Notes under the pieces: generated by a model
What the model was told of the DNA's origin: nothing
Databases searched by the model: none
Seen by the model: only the letters and a program-made list of their open reading frames with translations
Translations under genes and position numbers: made by a program
DNA from: Bacteroidales bacterium
Lineage (GTDB): Bacteria; Bacteroidota; Bacteroidia; Bacteroidales; VadinHA17
NCBI GenBank assembly: GCA_021738535.1
Contig: JAIPBU010000016.1
Span: 1 to 64,000, forward strand
Length of the DNA: 64,000 nucleotides
Direction of reading: 5' to 3'
In this document: in pieces, positions 35,105-43,603 of the stretch
How the letters are laid out: each line of letters starts with the position of its first letter
Position numbering within the stretch: position 1 is the stretch's first letter

Positions 35105-36892
35105 CTAGGATAAATTCCTGATAAAATCCTGCATTTTCTTCGTTTTTGCCGGTCCAACAACTTTTTCCATTTCTTCCGGAGAAGCTTCCTTTATTTTTTC
35201 AAATGATCCGAATTTTTTAATAAGAACTTCTTTTGTTTTTGGTCCTATCCCATTAATTTCATCCAGCCTGGATTTTATCATTCCCTTGCTTCTCTTGTTC
35301 CTGTGAAATTCAATTCCAAAACGGTGAGCTTCATTCCTCAGGTGTTGTATTATTTTAAGGCTGACTGAATTTTTATCGATGTACAATGGGACTGAATCGC
35401 CGGGGAAATAAATTTCTTCAAGTTTTTTCGCAATACCTATCACAGGAACTTTATTTCTTATTCCCAGTTCATCCAGACTTTTTACAGCAGCGTTCAGCTG
35501 GCCCTTTCCCCCGTCAATAATTACTAGTTGCGGCAGAGAACTGTCTTCATCCATCATCCTCCTGTACCTCCTGAAAACAACTTCTTCCATCGATGCATAA
35601 TCGTCAGGACCTCTTACGCTTTTAATATTGTAATGCCTGTATTCCTTCCTGGATGGTTTGACATTTCTGAATACCACACATGCTGCCACCGGATCTGATC
35701 CCTGTATGTTTGAATTATCGAAACACTCAATATGTTCGGGTAATGAGGGAAGGTGCAGATCCCTTTTCATTCTTTCCATATTCTGTTTAATACGCTCACG
35801 TGGAGCTTTAGGACCTGTTTTCCTGCGGTTTAGCTTATAAACTCTGGCATTTCTTTCAGAAAGTTCCAGCAGGCGCTTTTTATCTCCTTTCCCCGGATTT
35901 GTATATTTTACACCCGAAATCCTTATATCCGGAATATCTGTAACAATTACTTCCGGTGCTTTACTTGAATGGCGTTCTCTTAACTCGGTAATAGCCAATG
36001 CAATAAGCTCTTCATTGCTTTCTTCGATGCGCTTTCTTAGCTCAATTGTATGTGTCTGCACTATCGCTCCCCTAATGATTTTCAGATAGTTAACAAATAT
36101 ATTGCCTCCTTCAGCGTCAACACCAAAAACATCAGCATCTTTTATCCTGGGATTTACAACGGTAGACCTGCTGCGATATTTGTTAATTATCTCCAGTTTA
36201 TCCTTGATCACCTGAGCCTCTTCAAACTTAAGCGCATCTGCATATTCCTTCATCAGGTTTTTCAGGTATATAGTCACAGTATGTAAATTTCCTTTAAGAA
36301 TCTCCTTAACCTGTCGGATTGATTCATTATAATCTTGATCGCTTTGCTTCCCTTCACAGGGACCAAGACAATTACCCAGGTGGTACTCAAGGCAAACCTT
36401 GTACTTACCCTCCTCTATCTTTTCCTTTGCAAGGTTATGTGAGCAGGTTCTTAAGGGATATAATTTTTTTATCAAACCCAACAGGGTCTTGACCATTACC
36501 ACAGATGTGTAAGGTCCGTAATATACCGAGCCATCCCTTACCACGTTCCTGGTCATAAATACCCTTGGAAAAGCTTCGTCCTTCACGCAAATCCATGGGA
36601 AGGTCTTATCGTCTTTGAGCAGGACATTATACCTGGGCTGATATCTTTTTATAAGGTTGTTTTCCAGCAGCAGGGCATCAGATTCCGTTTCAACAACAGC
36701 ATGCTGTATATCTACAACCCTTTGCATCATTACCCTTGTTTTCCCACTCAGGTTTTTGTTGAAATATGAAGCAACCCGCTTTCTCAGATTCTTAGCTTTT
36801 CCTACATATATTAGTTTTCCCTCACTGTCATAAAAACGATATACACCGGGACTGCCAGGTAAATTTTTTGCGATATTTCTAATTCCTTCCAC
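35105..36892 (-). CDS. uvrC: Excinuclease ABC subunit UvrC
   Basis: 595 residues: an N-terminal GIY-YIG nuclease (GVYRFYDSEGKLIYVGKAKN), a Cys-rich linker (CLEYHLGNCLGPCEGKQ), the UVR motif, an RNase H-like C-terminal nuclease (IECFDNSNIQGSDPVAACV, then LVIIDGGKGQLNAA) and two helix-hairpin-helix motifs (IGPKTKEVLIKKFGS). It makes both incisions in nucleotide excision repair. The start codon is GTG at 36892; no later start would keep the conserved KNLPGSPGVY region. Confidence 0.97.
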   Translation of the reverse strand: MEGIRNIAKNLPGSPGVYRFYDSEGKLIYVGKAKNLRKRVASYFNKNLSGKTRVMMQRVVDIQHAVVETESDALLLENNLIKRYQPRYNVLLKDDKTFPWICVKDEAFPRVFMTRNVVRDGSVYYGPYTSVVMVKTLLGLIKKLYPLRTCSHNLAKEKIEEGKYKVCLEYHLGNCLGPCEGKQSDQDYNESIRQVKEILKGNLHTVTIYLKNLMKEYADALKFEEAQVIKDKLEIINKYRSRSTVVNPRIKDADVFGVDAEGGNIFVNYLKIIRGAIVQTHTIELRKRIEESNEELIALAITELRERHSSKAPEVIVTDIPDIRISGVKYTNPGKGDKKRLLELSERNARVYKLNRRKTGPKAPRERIKQNMERMKRDLHLPSLPEHIECFDNSNIQGSDPVAACVVFRNVKPSRKEYRHYNIKSVRGPDDYASMEEVVFRRYRRMMDEDSSLPQLVIIDGGKGQLNAAVKSLDELGIRNKVPVIGIAKKLEEIYFPGDSVPLYIDKNSVSLKIIQHLRNEAHRFGIEFHRNKRSKGMIKSRLDEINGIGPKTKEVLIKKFGSFEKIKEASPEEMEKVVGPAKTKKMQDFIRNLS

Positions 36893-36897
36893 AGCAG

Positions 36898-36905
36898 CAA
36901 AAATA
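36898..36905 (-). promoter_or_regulatory. Candidate -7 element for uvrC
   Basis: TATTTTTG on the minus strand, an exact TAnnTTTG, only five bp before the GTG start. Initiation would fall at or next to the start codon, suggesting a leaderless message. No -33 TTTG is visible. Confidence 0.3.
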
Positions 36906-36982
36906 TAAAAAGGATTTGAATTCTGGCAGGTGATTGGGAGACGGAGAGAGACTCAGTAACTTAATTACCTCATCTCTTGACC

Positions 36983-37098
36983 CCCCGCGCTTTGTCCGAC
37001 GAAGCCCGAAGGGAGAAGTTGGAAGGGTTTAATATAAATAGCCCAGGTTTCACCCGTGGGTAAGGATGTTTACATAATCAACCTTTTCACGCGTGGGG
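36983..37098. repeat. Intergenic dispersed-repeat remnants
   Basis: Two kinds of GC-rich fragment lie between uvrC and ade. GCGCTTTGTCCGACGAAG with CCCGAAGGG (36988-37015) resembles the element at 20483-20530. GCCCAGGTTTCACCCGTGGG (37041-37060) and ACCTTTTCACGCGTGGGG (37081-37098) look like paired imperfect hairpins of a REP-type family. No gene is present. Confidence 0.4.
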
Positions 37099-37143
37099 AC
37101 GACAAAGCAATTGAGTGACTTAATAACATCCCGGATTACAGAC

Positions 37144-38772
37144 TCATTCTGCCCCAACAAATAAATCTACGAAATCAAATTTATTTACATCGAACAGGCC
37201 TTTATCAGTGAGCTTGAGATCCGGGATAACCGGTAATGCCATGAAAGAAAGTGTCATAAAAGGAGCCCTGAAACTACAACCCAGTTCTTTCACCCTGCGG
37301 GATAATTCTTCATATTTCGCGGCTACTGTTCCACATGGAACATTTGTCATTATCCCTCCTATTTCCAGCTGCAATGAATTAAGCTCATTACCGTCATACA
37401 CAGATAAGCCTCCTTTCATTTCCACTACACTGTTTATTGCTTTGCATATAGATTCATCATCAACACCAAGCGCAATGATATTGTGACTGTCGTGAGCAAC
37501 GGATGATGCAAAAGCTCCCTTTTGCAGGCCATAACCACTAATAAATGCAATAGCAGGATCACCGTCATTATACCTGTCCTTTACAACTATTTTCAGTATA
37601 TCCTGACCGGTACCTGATACTACATTCCCATTATTAATAACTGCATCCTTTATTAGATGATCTGTTATCAGCTCACCATCGCTGGCCTTAATAAGTCTTA
37701 TTTTACTGCCATAAGCACTTACTTGTATATCACTCTTACTGATTTTAGCAGAATTAAACCTGTTTATCTCTTTTCCTTTCCGGGCCTTAAAGCTTACATC
37801 CTGGCCGTCATACACCTTCTTCCCGTCTATCCAGGTCTCTTTAATATTGAACTCATATGGATTATCGATAACAATAAAATCAGCACTGTCTCCCTCTTTC
37901 AATCTACCCACATCAAGACTATAATGCTCTACCGGGTTAAAAACTGAAATTTTAATAACATCAAAAATATCATAACCAAGTTCAATCAGCTTCTTAACAA
38001 GCAGGTTAATGTGACCCATTTTTAACATCTCCGGATGCAGGTCATCAGAACAAAGCATTAACTTTGAGCAGTCGTCACCAAGCAGGTAATGAAAACTATC
38101 AAGGCTTCTTGCTGCACTTCCCTCCCTGATCTGTATCTTCATTCCTTTATCCATCTTTTCCCTGGCCTCTTCAATATCAATACTTTCATGATCAGTACTT
38201 ATACCTGCATCTATATATTTCTGCAAATCCCTTCCCCGTAATCCGGGAGCATGACCATCTACCGGCTTCCCTTTATCCAGTGCACTTTTTATTTTCTTTG
38301 CAGTCTGCTCATTATTTCCTAACACACCAGGCACATTCATCATCTCTGAAAGATATCTGACCTCATCCATTCTTAATAATTCTTCAACTCCTTTAGCATC
38401 TATAGTTCCACCGCTTGTTTCAAAAGGTGTTGCAGGAACACATGATGGAGCGCCAAAATAAAATTTCAAAGGCACTTTTCCGCAGTTTTCTATCATATAT
38501 TCCACTCCTTCAACTCCCATTACATTGGCAATCTCATGCGGATCAGTCACCACGCCTACAGTACCATGCCGGACTGCCTCCTCAGCAAAGGCAGAAGGTG
38601 TGAGCATAGAACTCTCAATATGTATATGTGAATCTACCAGCCCGGGTAGTATATAGACATCCTTATCTGTTTCCTCTTGTTTTATCCTCATTATCCTCCC
38701 ACCTTCTACCTCAACGCTGCCACGAATAAATTCCCTGTTATCTATATCAAAAATATTTCCAAAAACTTTCAT
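37144..38772 (-). CDS. ade: Adenine deaminase
   Basis: 542 residues of the amidohydrolase superfamily, Ade type. Metal ligands occur in GLVDSHIHIESSML, the conserved VTDPHEIANVMG follows, and the C-terminal SVAHDSHNIIALGVDD block is specific to adenine deaminase. It converts adenine to hypoxanthine and ammonia in purine salvage, using a binuclear iron/manganese centre. It stands alone behind a 140-bp region that includes parS. Length is normal for the family. Confidence 0.95.
   Translation of the reverse strand: MKVFGNIFDIDNREFIRGSVEVEGGRIMRIKQEETDKDVYILPGLVDSHIHIESSMLTPSAFAEEAVRHGTVGVVTDPHEIANVMGVEGVEYMIENCGKVPLKFYFGAPSCVPATPFETSGGTIDAKGVEELLRMDEVRYLSEMMNVPGVLGNNEQTAKKIKSALDKGKPVDGHAPGLRGRDLQKYIDAGISTDHESIDIEEAREKMDKGMKIQIREGSAARSLDSFHYLLGDDCSKLMLCSDDLHPEMLKMGHINLLVKKLIELGYDIFDVIKISVFNPVEHYSLDVGRLKEGDSADFIVIDNPYEFNIKETWIDGKKVYDGQDVSFKARKGKEINRFNSAKISKSDIQVSAYGSKIRLIKASDGELITDHLIKDAVINNGNVVSGTGQDILKIVVKDRYNDGDPAIAFISGYGLQKGAFASSVAHDSHNIIALGVDDESICKAINSVVEMKGGLSVYDGNELNSLQLEIGGIMTNVPCGTVAAKYEELSRRVKELGCSFRAPFMTLSFMALPVIPDLKLTDKGLFDVNKFDFVDLFVGAE
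37327..37342. other. Degenerate parS-like site inside ade
   Basis: TGTTCCACATGGAACA matches the 16-bp parS consensus in 14 positions. It lies within the ade coding sequence, 1.45 kb from the perfect site. It may be a weak secondary ParB site or coincidence. Confidence 0.3.
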
Positions 38773-38788
38773 AATATATTTTCATAAA

Positions 38789-38804
38789 TTGTTCCACGTG
38801 AAAC
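38789..38804. other. parS: parS centromere site (ParB/Spo0J binding)
   Basis: TGTTCCACGTGAAACA is identical in all 16 positions to the Bacillus subtilis parS consensus, which is conserved across most bacterial phyla. It is intergenic, between mnmG and ade, 17 bp before the ade start. ParB loaded here would organise the origin region and recruit SMC. parAB are not in the window. Confidence 0.88.
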
Positions 38805-38840
38805 AATACATTTATAATTTATAATTGATAATTGTCAATT

Positions 38841-38867
38841 TGGGTCTTTTTACACTTTCCGGACCCA
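38841..38867 (-). terminator. Hairpin downstream of mnmG
   Basis: TGGGTC (38841-38846) pairs with GACCCA (38862-38867) around a 15-nt loop, 47 bp beyond the mnmG stop on the minus strand. It is a modest six-pair stem, possibly ending the long minus-strand operon. Confidence 0.35.
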
Positions 38868-38880
38868 TTATAAATAATCA

Positions 38881-38908
38881 ACAATCAATTGACAACAATC
38901 AATTGACA
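38881..38908. repeat. Two tandem 14-bp repeats
   Basis: ACAATCAATTGACA occurs twice head-to-tail with no mismatch, between the hairpin and the mnmG stop. Its core AATTGACAA also appears inverted at 38830-38839 (ATTGTCAATT). The role is unknown. Confidence 0.8.
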
Positions 38909-38913
38909 CTACC

Positions 38914-40788
38914 TCATTTTCCCAGGTACAAGAGCAAAACACTTATATCAGCAGGTGATACACCACTTATTCTGCTTGCTGCCCCAACCGTTACCGGTCT
39001 GATCCTTTCCAGTTTTTGCCTTCCCTCTGTTGATATGGATTTCAGGCTTTCAAAATTCAGGTCATCAGGAATTTTGAGATCATTCATTCTTTTTATCCTT
39101 TCGGCTACCCCTCTCTCTCTTTCAATATATCCCCTGTATTTAATCTTAATTTCTGCAGACTCAATAATTTCCTCCAGCCTTTCCCCCATTTCATTCATTA
39201 ATACCATTCCCTCCCCGGATTTCTCCATCAATCCCTTCAAACCAAGTTGAGGCCGAAGGACCAGCTTTTCGATTCTTTGTGTCTCTTTTATAGCAGTGGT
39301 TCCACACTGTTCGAGATAATCATTTATCTCTCCCGGCTTAAACCTCGCGCTTTTAACAAAATCCATTACTCTTTCAACATACGCTTTCTTTTCCCTGTAT
39401 CTTTGAACCCTTTCCTCATCTGCCAGGCCAATTTTATATGCTCTTTCAGTCAGTCTTTCATCAGCATTATCCTGTCTTAACAATATCCTGTACTCTGCCC
39501 TGCTTGTAAACATTCTGTATGGTTCATCTACTCCTTTATTTACAAGGTCATTAATCAATACGCCTATATATGATTCATCCCTTTTCATTACAAAAGGCTC
39601 ATCGCCCCTTATTTTCTGCACGGAGTTTATACCGGCAATTAAACCCTGTGCGCCGGCTTCTTCATAACCGGTTGTACCATTAACCTGTCCTGCAAAATAT
39701 AGTCCATTAATTAATTTTGTTTCCAGCGTTTCCTTAAGTTGTGTTGGCTGAAAAAAATCATATTCTATTGCATAACCAGGCCTGTGAATTTTTACATTCT
39801 CCAGTCCTGGGATTTTTCTCAAAGCATCCAACTGCACCTCGAGCGGCAGGCTTGATGAATAGCCATTAATATAGTATTCATTAGTATCCCACCCTTCCGG
39901 CTCCAAAAATAACTGGTGACGGTCTTTGCCCTCAAATGTTACAATCTTATCTTCGATGCTCGGGCAATACCTCGGTCCTATTCCCTTAATCCTGCCCTGG
40001 AACAGTGGACTGTGTTTAATTCCTTCTCTTAGTTTTTCATGCACCCCTGTGTTTGTATGTACTATGTAACAGCTCCTTGGGTTGTCTATTTTTACCCTGT
40101 CATTCATAAATGAAAAACACCTGTGTTCTTTCTCCGACTCCTGTTCTGACATTTTACTGAAATCAACACTCCTCCCATCAATTCTAGCACTTGTTCCTGT
40201 TTTCATCCTCTCAACGCTAAACCCAATATCCCTTAATTGTTCACTGATTCCCTTTGATGGTTCATCTCCTGATCTGCCACCCTCAACCACATTATAACCA
40301 ACATGCATTAAGCCGTTAAGGAAAGTTCCTCCTGATAGAATAACAGCCTTGCCATAAAAACTTGTTCCAAAACTTGTCTCCACACCCTTAGCTCTTCCTT
40401 CGTCTATAATAATACGTGTTGCCTTTTCCTGCCACAAATCCAGCATCTTAACCTCCTCAAGTTTCTTTCTCCATACCCTGCTGAACATCATCCTGTCCGA
40501 TTGAGCTCTGGGGCTCCACATTGCCGGACCTTTTGACCGGTTTAAAAGCCTGTACTGGATCATGCTCTCATCTGTCACAATACCTGAAAGTCCACCCAGT
40601 GCGTCTATTTCCCTAATAATCTGACCCTTAGCAACTCCTCCCATTGCCGGGTTACACGACATCTGGGCCATCTTGCTCATATCCATGGTAATAAGGATTG
40701 TTTTCATTCCCATTTTAGCAGCTGCATGTGCAGCCTCACATCCTGCGTGACCTCCTCCAACAACAATTATATCATAATCAAATTGCAT
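38914..40788 (-). CDS. mnmG: tRNA uridine 5-carboxymethylaminomethyl modification enzyme MnmG (GidA)
   Basis: 624 residues, standard length. The FAD fold reads IIVVGGGHAGCEAAHAAAKMG. Conserved blocks are SCNPAMGGVAKGQIIREIDALGG, the catalytic-cysteine segment GPRYCPSIEDK and FAGQVNGTTGYEEAGAQG. With MnmE it adds the carboxymethylaminomethyl group to U34 of several tRNAs. It overlaps ybeY by 11 nt and is the last gene of a long minus-strand run. gidA is classically near the replication origin, and here a parS site lies 110 bp downstream. Confidence 0.97.
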   Translation of the reverse strand: MQFDYDIIVVGGGHAGCEAAHAAAKMGMKTILITMDMSKMAQMSCNPAMGGVAKGQIIREIDALGGLSGIVTDESMIQYRLLNRSKGPAMWSPRAQSDRMMFSRVWRKKLEEVKMLDLWQEKATRIIIDEGRAKGVETSFGTSFYGKAVILSGGTFLNGLMHVGYNVVEGGRSGDEPSKGISEQLRDIGFSVERMKTGTSARIDGRSVDFSKMSEQESEKEHRCFSFMNDRVKIDNPRSCYIVHTNTGVHEKLREGIKHSPLFQGRIKGIGPRYCPSIEDKIVTFEGKDRHQLFLEPEGWDTNEYYINGYSSSLPLEVQLDALRKIPGLENVKIHRPGYAIEYDFFQPTQLKETLETKLINGLYFAGQVNGTTGYEEAGAQGLIAGINSVQKIRGDEPFVMKRDESYIGVLINDLVNKGVDEPYRMFTSRAEYRILLRQDNADERLTERAYKIGLADEERVQRYREKKAYVERVMDFVKSARFKPGEINDYLEQCGTTAIKETQRIEKLVLRPQLGLKGLMEKSGEGMVLMNEMGERLEEIIESAEIKIKYRGYIERERGVAERIKRMNDLKIPDDLNFESLKSISTEGRQKLERIRPVTVGAASRISGVSPADISVLLLYLGK

Positions 40789-41209
40789 TCTCTTTTTCTT
40801 TTAATTCCAGGTAGAAATCTTCTTTTTGCCTCATTATCCTTTTTGCCTTTTCATCTTTATCATCAAACCCTATAATATGTAAAACACCGTGTACCATTAC
40901 TCTCATAACCTCATTCCTAATGGTTTTGTTGAATTTTCCTGCATTTTCTTTTATAACATCAGTTCCAAGGTAAATCTCTCCATTAACCTGGTCTCCATTT
41001 CGATAATCAAAACATATAACATCCGTTTCATAATTATGATCCAGAAACTCTGTGTTTATATCTCTGATTTCGTTACGGCCGACAAAAATAAAAGAGAGGT
41101 CACCCGTAGTCTTTCCCTCCGACCTGATGACCTCTTTTATCCAGTTTTTAATGTCTTTTGTTTTTCCCAGCCTGTAATTTACATTCTTATAATAAATTTT
41201 TGGCTCCAA
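40778..41209 (-). CDS. ybeY: Endoribonuclease YbeY (rRNA maturation factor)
   Basis: 143 residues of the UPF0054 family. The zinc motif is HGVLHIIGFDDKDE: the two histidines of HGxLH are present, while the third ligand position, usually H in GYDH, reads D. It takes part in 16S rRNA 3'-end maturation and ribosome quality control. It overlaps the upstream anti-sigma-type ATPase by 23 nt and mnmG by 11 nt, so the three are co-translated. Confidence 0.92.
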   Translation of the reverse strand: MEPKIYYKNVNYRLGKTKDIKNWIKEVIRSEGKTTGDLSFIFVGRNEIRDINTEFLDHNYETDVICFDYRNGDQVNGEIYLGTDVIKENAGKFNKTIRNEVMRVMVHGVLHIIGFDDKDEKAKRIMRQKEDFYLELKEKENAI

Positions 41210-41612
41210 TTTTCTCTATTTTAAACTTCATTAATACTTCATTGCCATTCTTATTATAGTCAATTTCATCTGCCAGGTTTTTCATTAAAAATACTCCTCT
41301 TCCCCTTAACTTTTCAATATTCTCCGGAGATGTGGGATCCGGAACACAGTCCGGGTTAAACCCTACACCCTGGTCCCTTACCTGTACCATAAAATTATCA
41401 TCCTGCTGTGCAAAGCATATATTGACCCTCTTGTTTCTATCCCCGCCATTGCCATGTACAATGGCATTATTAACAGCTTCCATTGTGGCAACAAGGATTC
41501 TTCCATATTCCTCCTTGGTTATTCCAATTTGAACGATTAACTCATCCACCTTACTCTCTATAAGGCTGAGATTATTAATATCAGATTCAATAGCTATCTT
41601 TGTTTCCATCAT
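41187..41612 (-). CDS. RsbW-like anti-sigma factor/serine kinase ATPase
   Basis: 141 residues forming a single HATPase_c domain: N-box ATMEAVNNAIVHGNGG, G1 box VRDQGVGFNPD and G2 box RGRGVFLMKNLAD. There is no dimerisation histidine domain, so it is a GHKL anti-sigma type rather than a sensor kinase. Its sigma-factor or anti-anti-sigma partner is not adjacent. Its position before ybeY and mnmG is common in Bacteroidota. Confidence 0.88.
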   Translation of the reverse strand: MMETKIAIESDINNLSLIESKVDELIVQIGITKEEYGRILVATMEAVNNAIVHGNGGDRNKRVNICFAQQDDNFMVQVRDQGVGFNPDCVPDPTSPENIEKLRGRGVFLMKNLADEIDYNKNGNEVLMKFKIEKIGAKNLL

Positions 41613-41663
41613 ATTATCCCCATCTTTTCCTTATACTGTTTCAGGGCAATTTTGTTTCGATAT

Positions 41664-42845
41664 TTACCTTCTTTTTGAAAGCCACTGTTCGGGATTCTTT
41701 TTATCCTTCTCTTCGTATATCATGAATTTAATTGTACTCTTGCTGTTACCTTCACTATCAAAATAAACATCACCTATATACTGCTTTGTATCAACCTCAT
41801 CTCCCGGCTTAACTTTTACATTAACTAAATTCTGATATACAGTAAGATATGTACCATGCCGGATAATCACGGCCATATTTCCCCCACTAATTCCGAATAC
41901 ACTCATTACACTGCCTTTGAATACGGCTCTTGCAGCTTCCCTCGTACCGCTGCTTATTTCAATTCCTATATTATTAATCTCTGTTCCCTTAATAACCGGG
42001 TGTTGATGAACTCCAAACTGGGATGTTACTACTCCTCTCTCCACAGGCCACGGCAGCCTGCCCTTATTCTTTGCAAAATCGTCGCCAATAATTGCCATCT
42101 CAGGGGTCATATCAGACATCTCTCTTTTTCTTCTCTCTTCTTCAATGACTCTTTCAATTTCCCTTTCTATCTCTTCTGCTATCCGCTGTTTCTTCCTCAG
42201 GTTCTCCCTGAGCGTTCTCTCCTTCTGCTTTAATTCCGTTATCACACCTCTCTGCTTTCTCTGCTCTCTCTGCAGCTGAATTTTTTGACCCTCCTCCCTT
42301 GTTTTCAGTTCAGAAACCCTTAACAGGTCTTCCTCAAGTTTTCTCCTGTTATCTTCCACTTCTCCCTTAAGGTCCAGAATAATCTCGGCTTCCCTTCTCC
42401 TGTACTTTGCAACCTGCTGCAGGTATTTCAATCTCTTATAACCCTGGTTAAGATCCTTTGATGCAAGTATATAAGCAATTTCAGGATTCCCTTTACTCTC
42501 CTTTTGTGCATGAAGAATTGCTTTTTCATATTCCTTTATTAATATTTCAATATCCTCCTCCATCATTTCTACTGCAATCCTGTTAAGTTCCATTCTCTTC
42601 TCCAGTAAGGCCTGTTCCTCTTTATAACCGCGGATAACATTTTCTCTTAATTTTAATTTACTTCTCAGCAGGCTGAGGTCACCAATTGTCTCGGTCTTTT
42701 CTTTCTCCGTTCTCTTCAACATTGTATCCAGATACTTGATGTCTTTAATTGCCTGCTCTCTTTGCTTCTCCAGTTCTGCCCTTGTCTGCCCGCAGACCTG
42801 GATAAAAATCAATCCAAATACAGCTGTTATTATCAGTCTTTTCAT
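41664..42845 (-). CDS. EnvC-like murein hydrolase activator (coiled coil + degenerate LytM)
   Basis: 393 residues: signal peptide (1-20, ending VCGQ), long coiled coil (about 22-255) and a C-terminal LytM/M23 domain from about 265 (GRLPWPVERGVVTSQFGVHQ). The zinc ligands of active LytM enzymes look lost: the usual HxGxD region reads NNIGIEI, and the YxHL region reads VYQNL. As with E. coli EnvC and NlpD, it should activate amidases rather than cut peptidoglycan itself. It overlaps the DUF4292 gene by 4 nt. Confidence 0.88.
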   Translation of the reverse strand: MKRLIITAVFGLIFIQVCGQTRAELEKQREQAIKDIKYLDTMLKRTEKEKTETIGDLSLLRSKLKLRENVIRGYKEEQALLEKRMELNRIAVEMMEEDIEILIKEYEKAILHAQKESKGNPEIAYILASKDLNQGYKRLKYLQQVAKYRRREAEIILDLKGEVEDNRRKLEEDLLRVSELKTREEGQKIQLQREQRKQRGVITELKQKERTLRENLRKKQRIAEEIEREIERVIEEERRKREMSDMTPEMAIIGDDFAKNKGRLPWPVERGVVTSQFGVHQHPVIKGTEINNIGIEISSGTREAARAVFKGSVMSVFGISGGNMAVIIRHGTYLTVYQNLVNVKVKPGDEVDTKQYIGDVYFDSEGNSKSTIKFMIYEEKDKKNPEQWLSKRR

Positions 42846-43603
42846 CTGATTACTTTCTTAGTATAATTATCCTGCTTTCTGAAATTAATAATTACCCTTT
42901 CTCTTCTTTTTGCCTTTGCAACTTTAAGCTCTATCCTCATGTTGCCTGATAAATCCCATTTAATAACTCCGGGATATGATAAACTGTCACTTTGAGTAAT
43001 CTCACTGAATTCACCCTTTATTAATTCGCCATCGTTACGCTTATATATCCTGATTTCATTAACCTTTTTCAACTCGCAATCAATCTTGTATCCTATTATT
43101 CTATTCCTTCCGCCATCTGCGATCTCTGCTATACCATTTACACATTTAATGTTTTCGTCAATATTCACTAACCCTGTAAAATCTCCAAATAATATTCCCG
43201 GCTCCATATTTTCAAAACCATATCTTCTACCTAATTCTTTAGTTTTACCGGTATAAAATATATCATTTATCCTGTCAATAACTTCCACCTTTTCTTGGCT
43301 TAACAAAATCCTTGCTGCCTCTATTCCAGCAATCGTACGGATGCTAACCAGCATGCTGTCCCTGCCGTTATATCTCAAATAGGCCCTGAATCTTCTCGTC
43401 GCTTTTCCATCATCAAATAAAACTGATATTTTGTCAATACTTGTTGGTCCGTCAAAAAGATTTCTGTTCCTTATCTCTCCAAGGTATTCTGTTTTTATAT
43501 TCTTCTCTTCAACTTCTGCAGATCTGTTTATTTTAGCAGACTTGCATGAAATTAAAGCAGTAAAAATAAAAACTATAAACGCTATTTTTTCCTTTCCATA
43601 CAA
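42842..43603 (-). CDS. DUF4292 lipoprotein
   Basis: 253 residues with a lipoprotein signal (FIFTALISC lipobox, Cys about 20). The body is beta-rich and matches the DUF4292 pattern found only in Bacteroidota, between the TPR lipoprotein and the EnvC-like protein. The fold resembles LolA/LolB-type lipoprotein carriers, though this is inference from general similarity. It overlaps the TPR gene by 22 nt and the EnvC-like gene by 4 nt, indicating coupled synthesis in an envelope operon. Confidence 0.82.
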   Translation of the reverse strand: MYGKEKIAFIVFIFTALISCKSAKINRSAEVEEKNIKTEYLGEIRNRNLFDGPTSIDKISVLFDDGKATRRFRAYLRYNGRDSMLVSIRTIAGIEAARILLSQEKVEVIDRINDIFYTGKTKELGRRYGFENMEPGILFGDFTGLVNIDENIKCVNGIAEIADGGRNRIIGYKIDCELKKVNEIRIYKRNDGELIKGEFSEITQSDSLSYPGVIKWDLSGNMRIELKVAKAKRRERVIINFRKQDNYTKKVIR

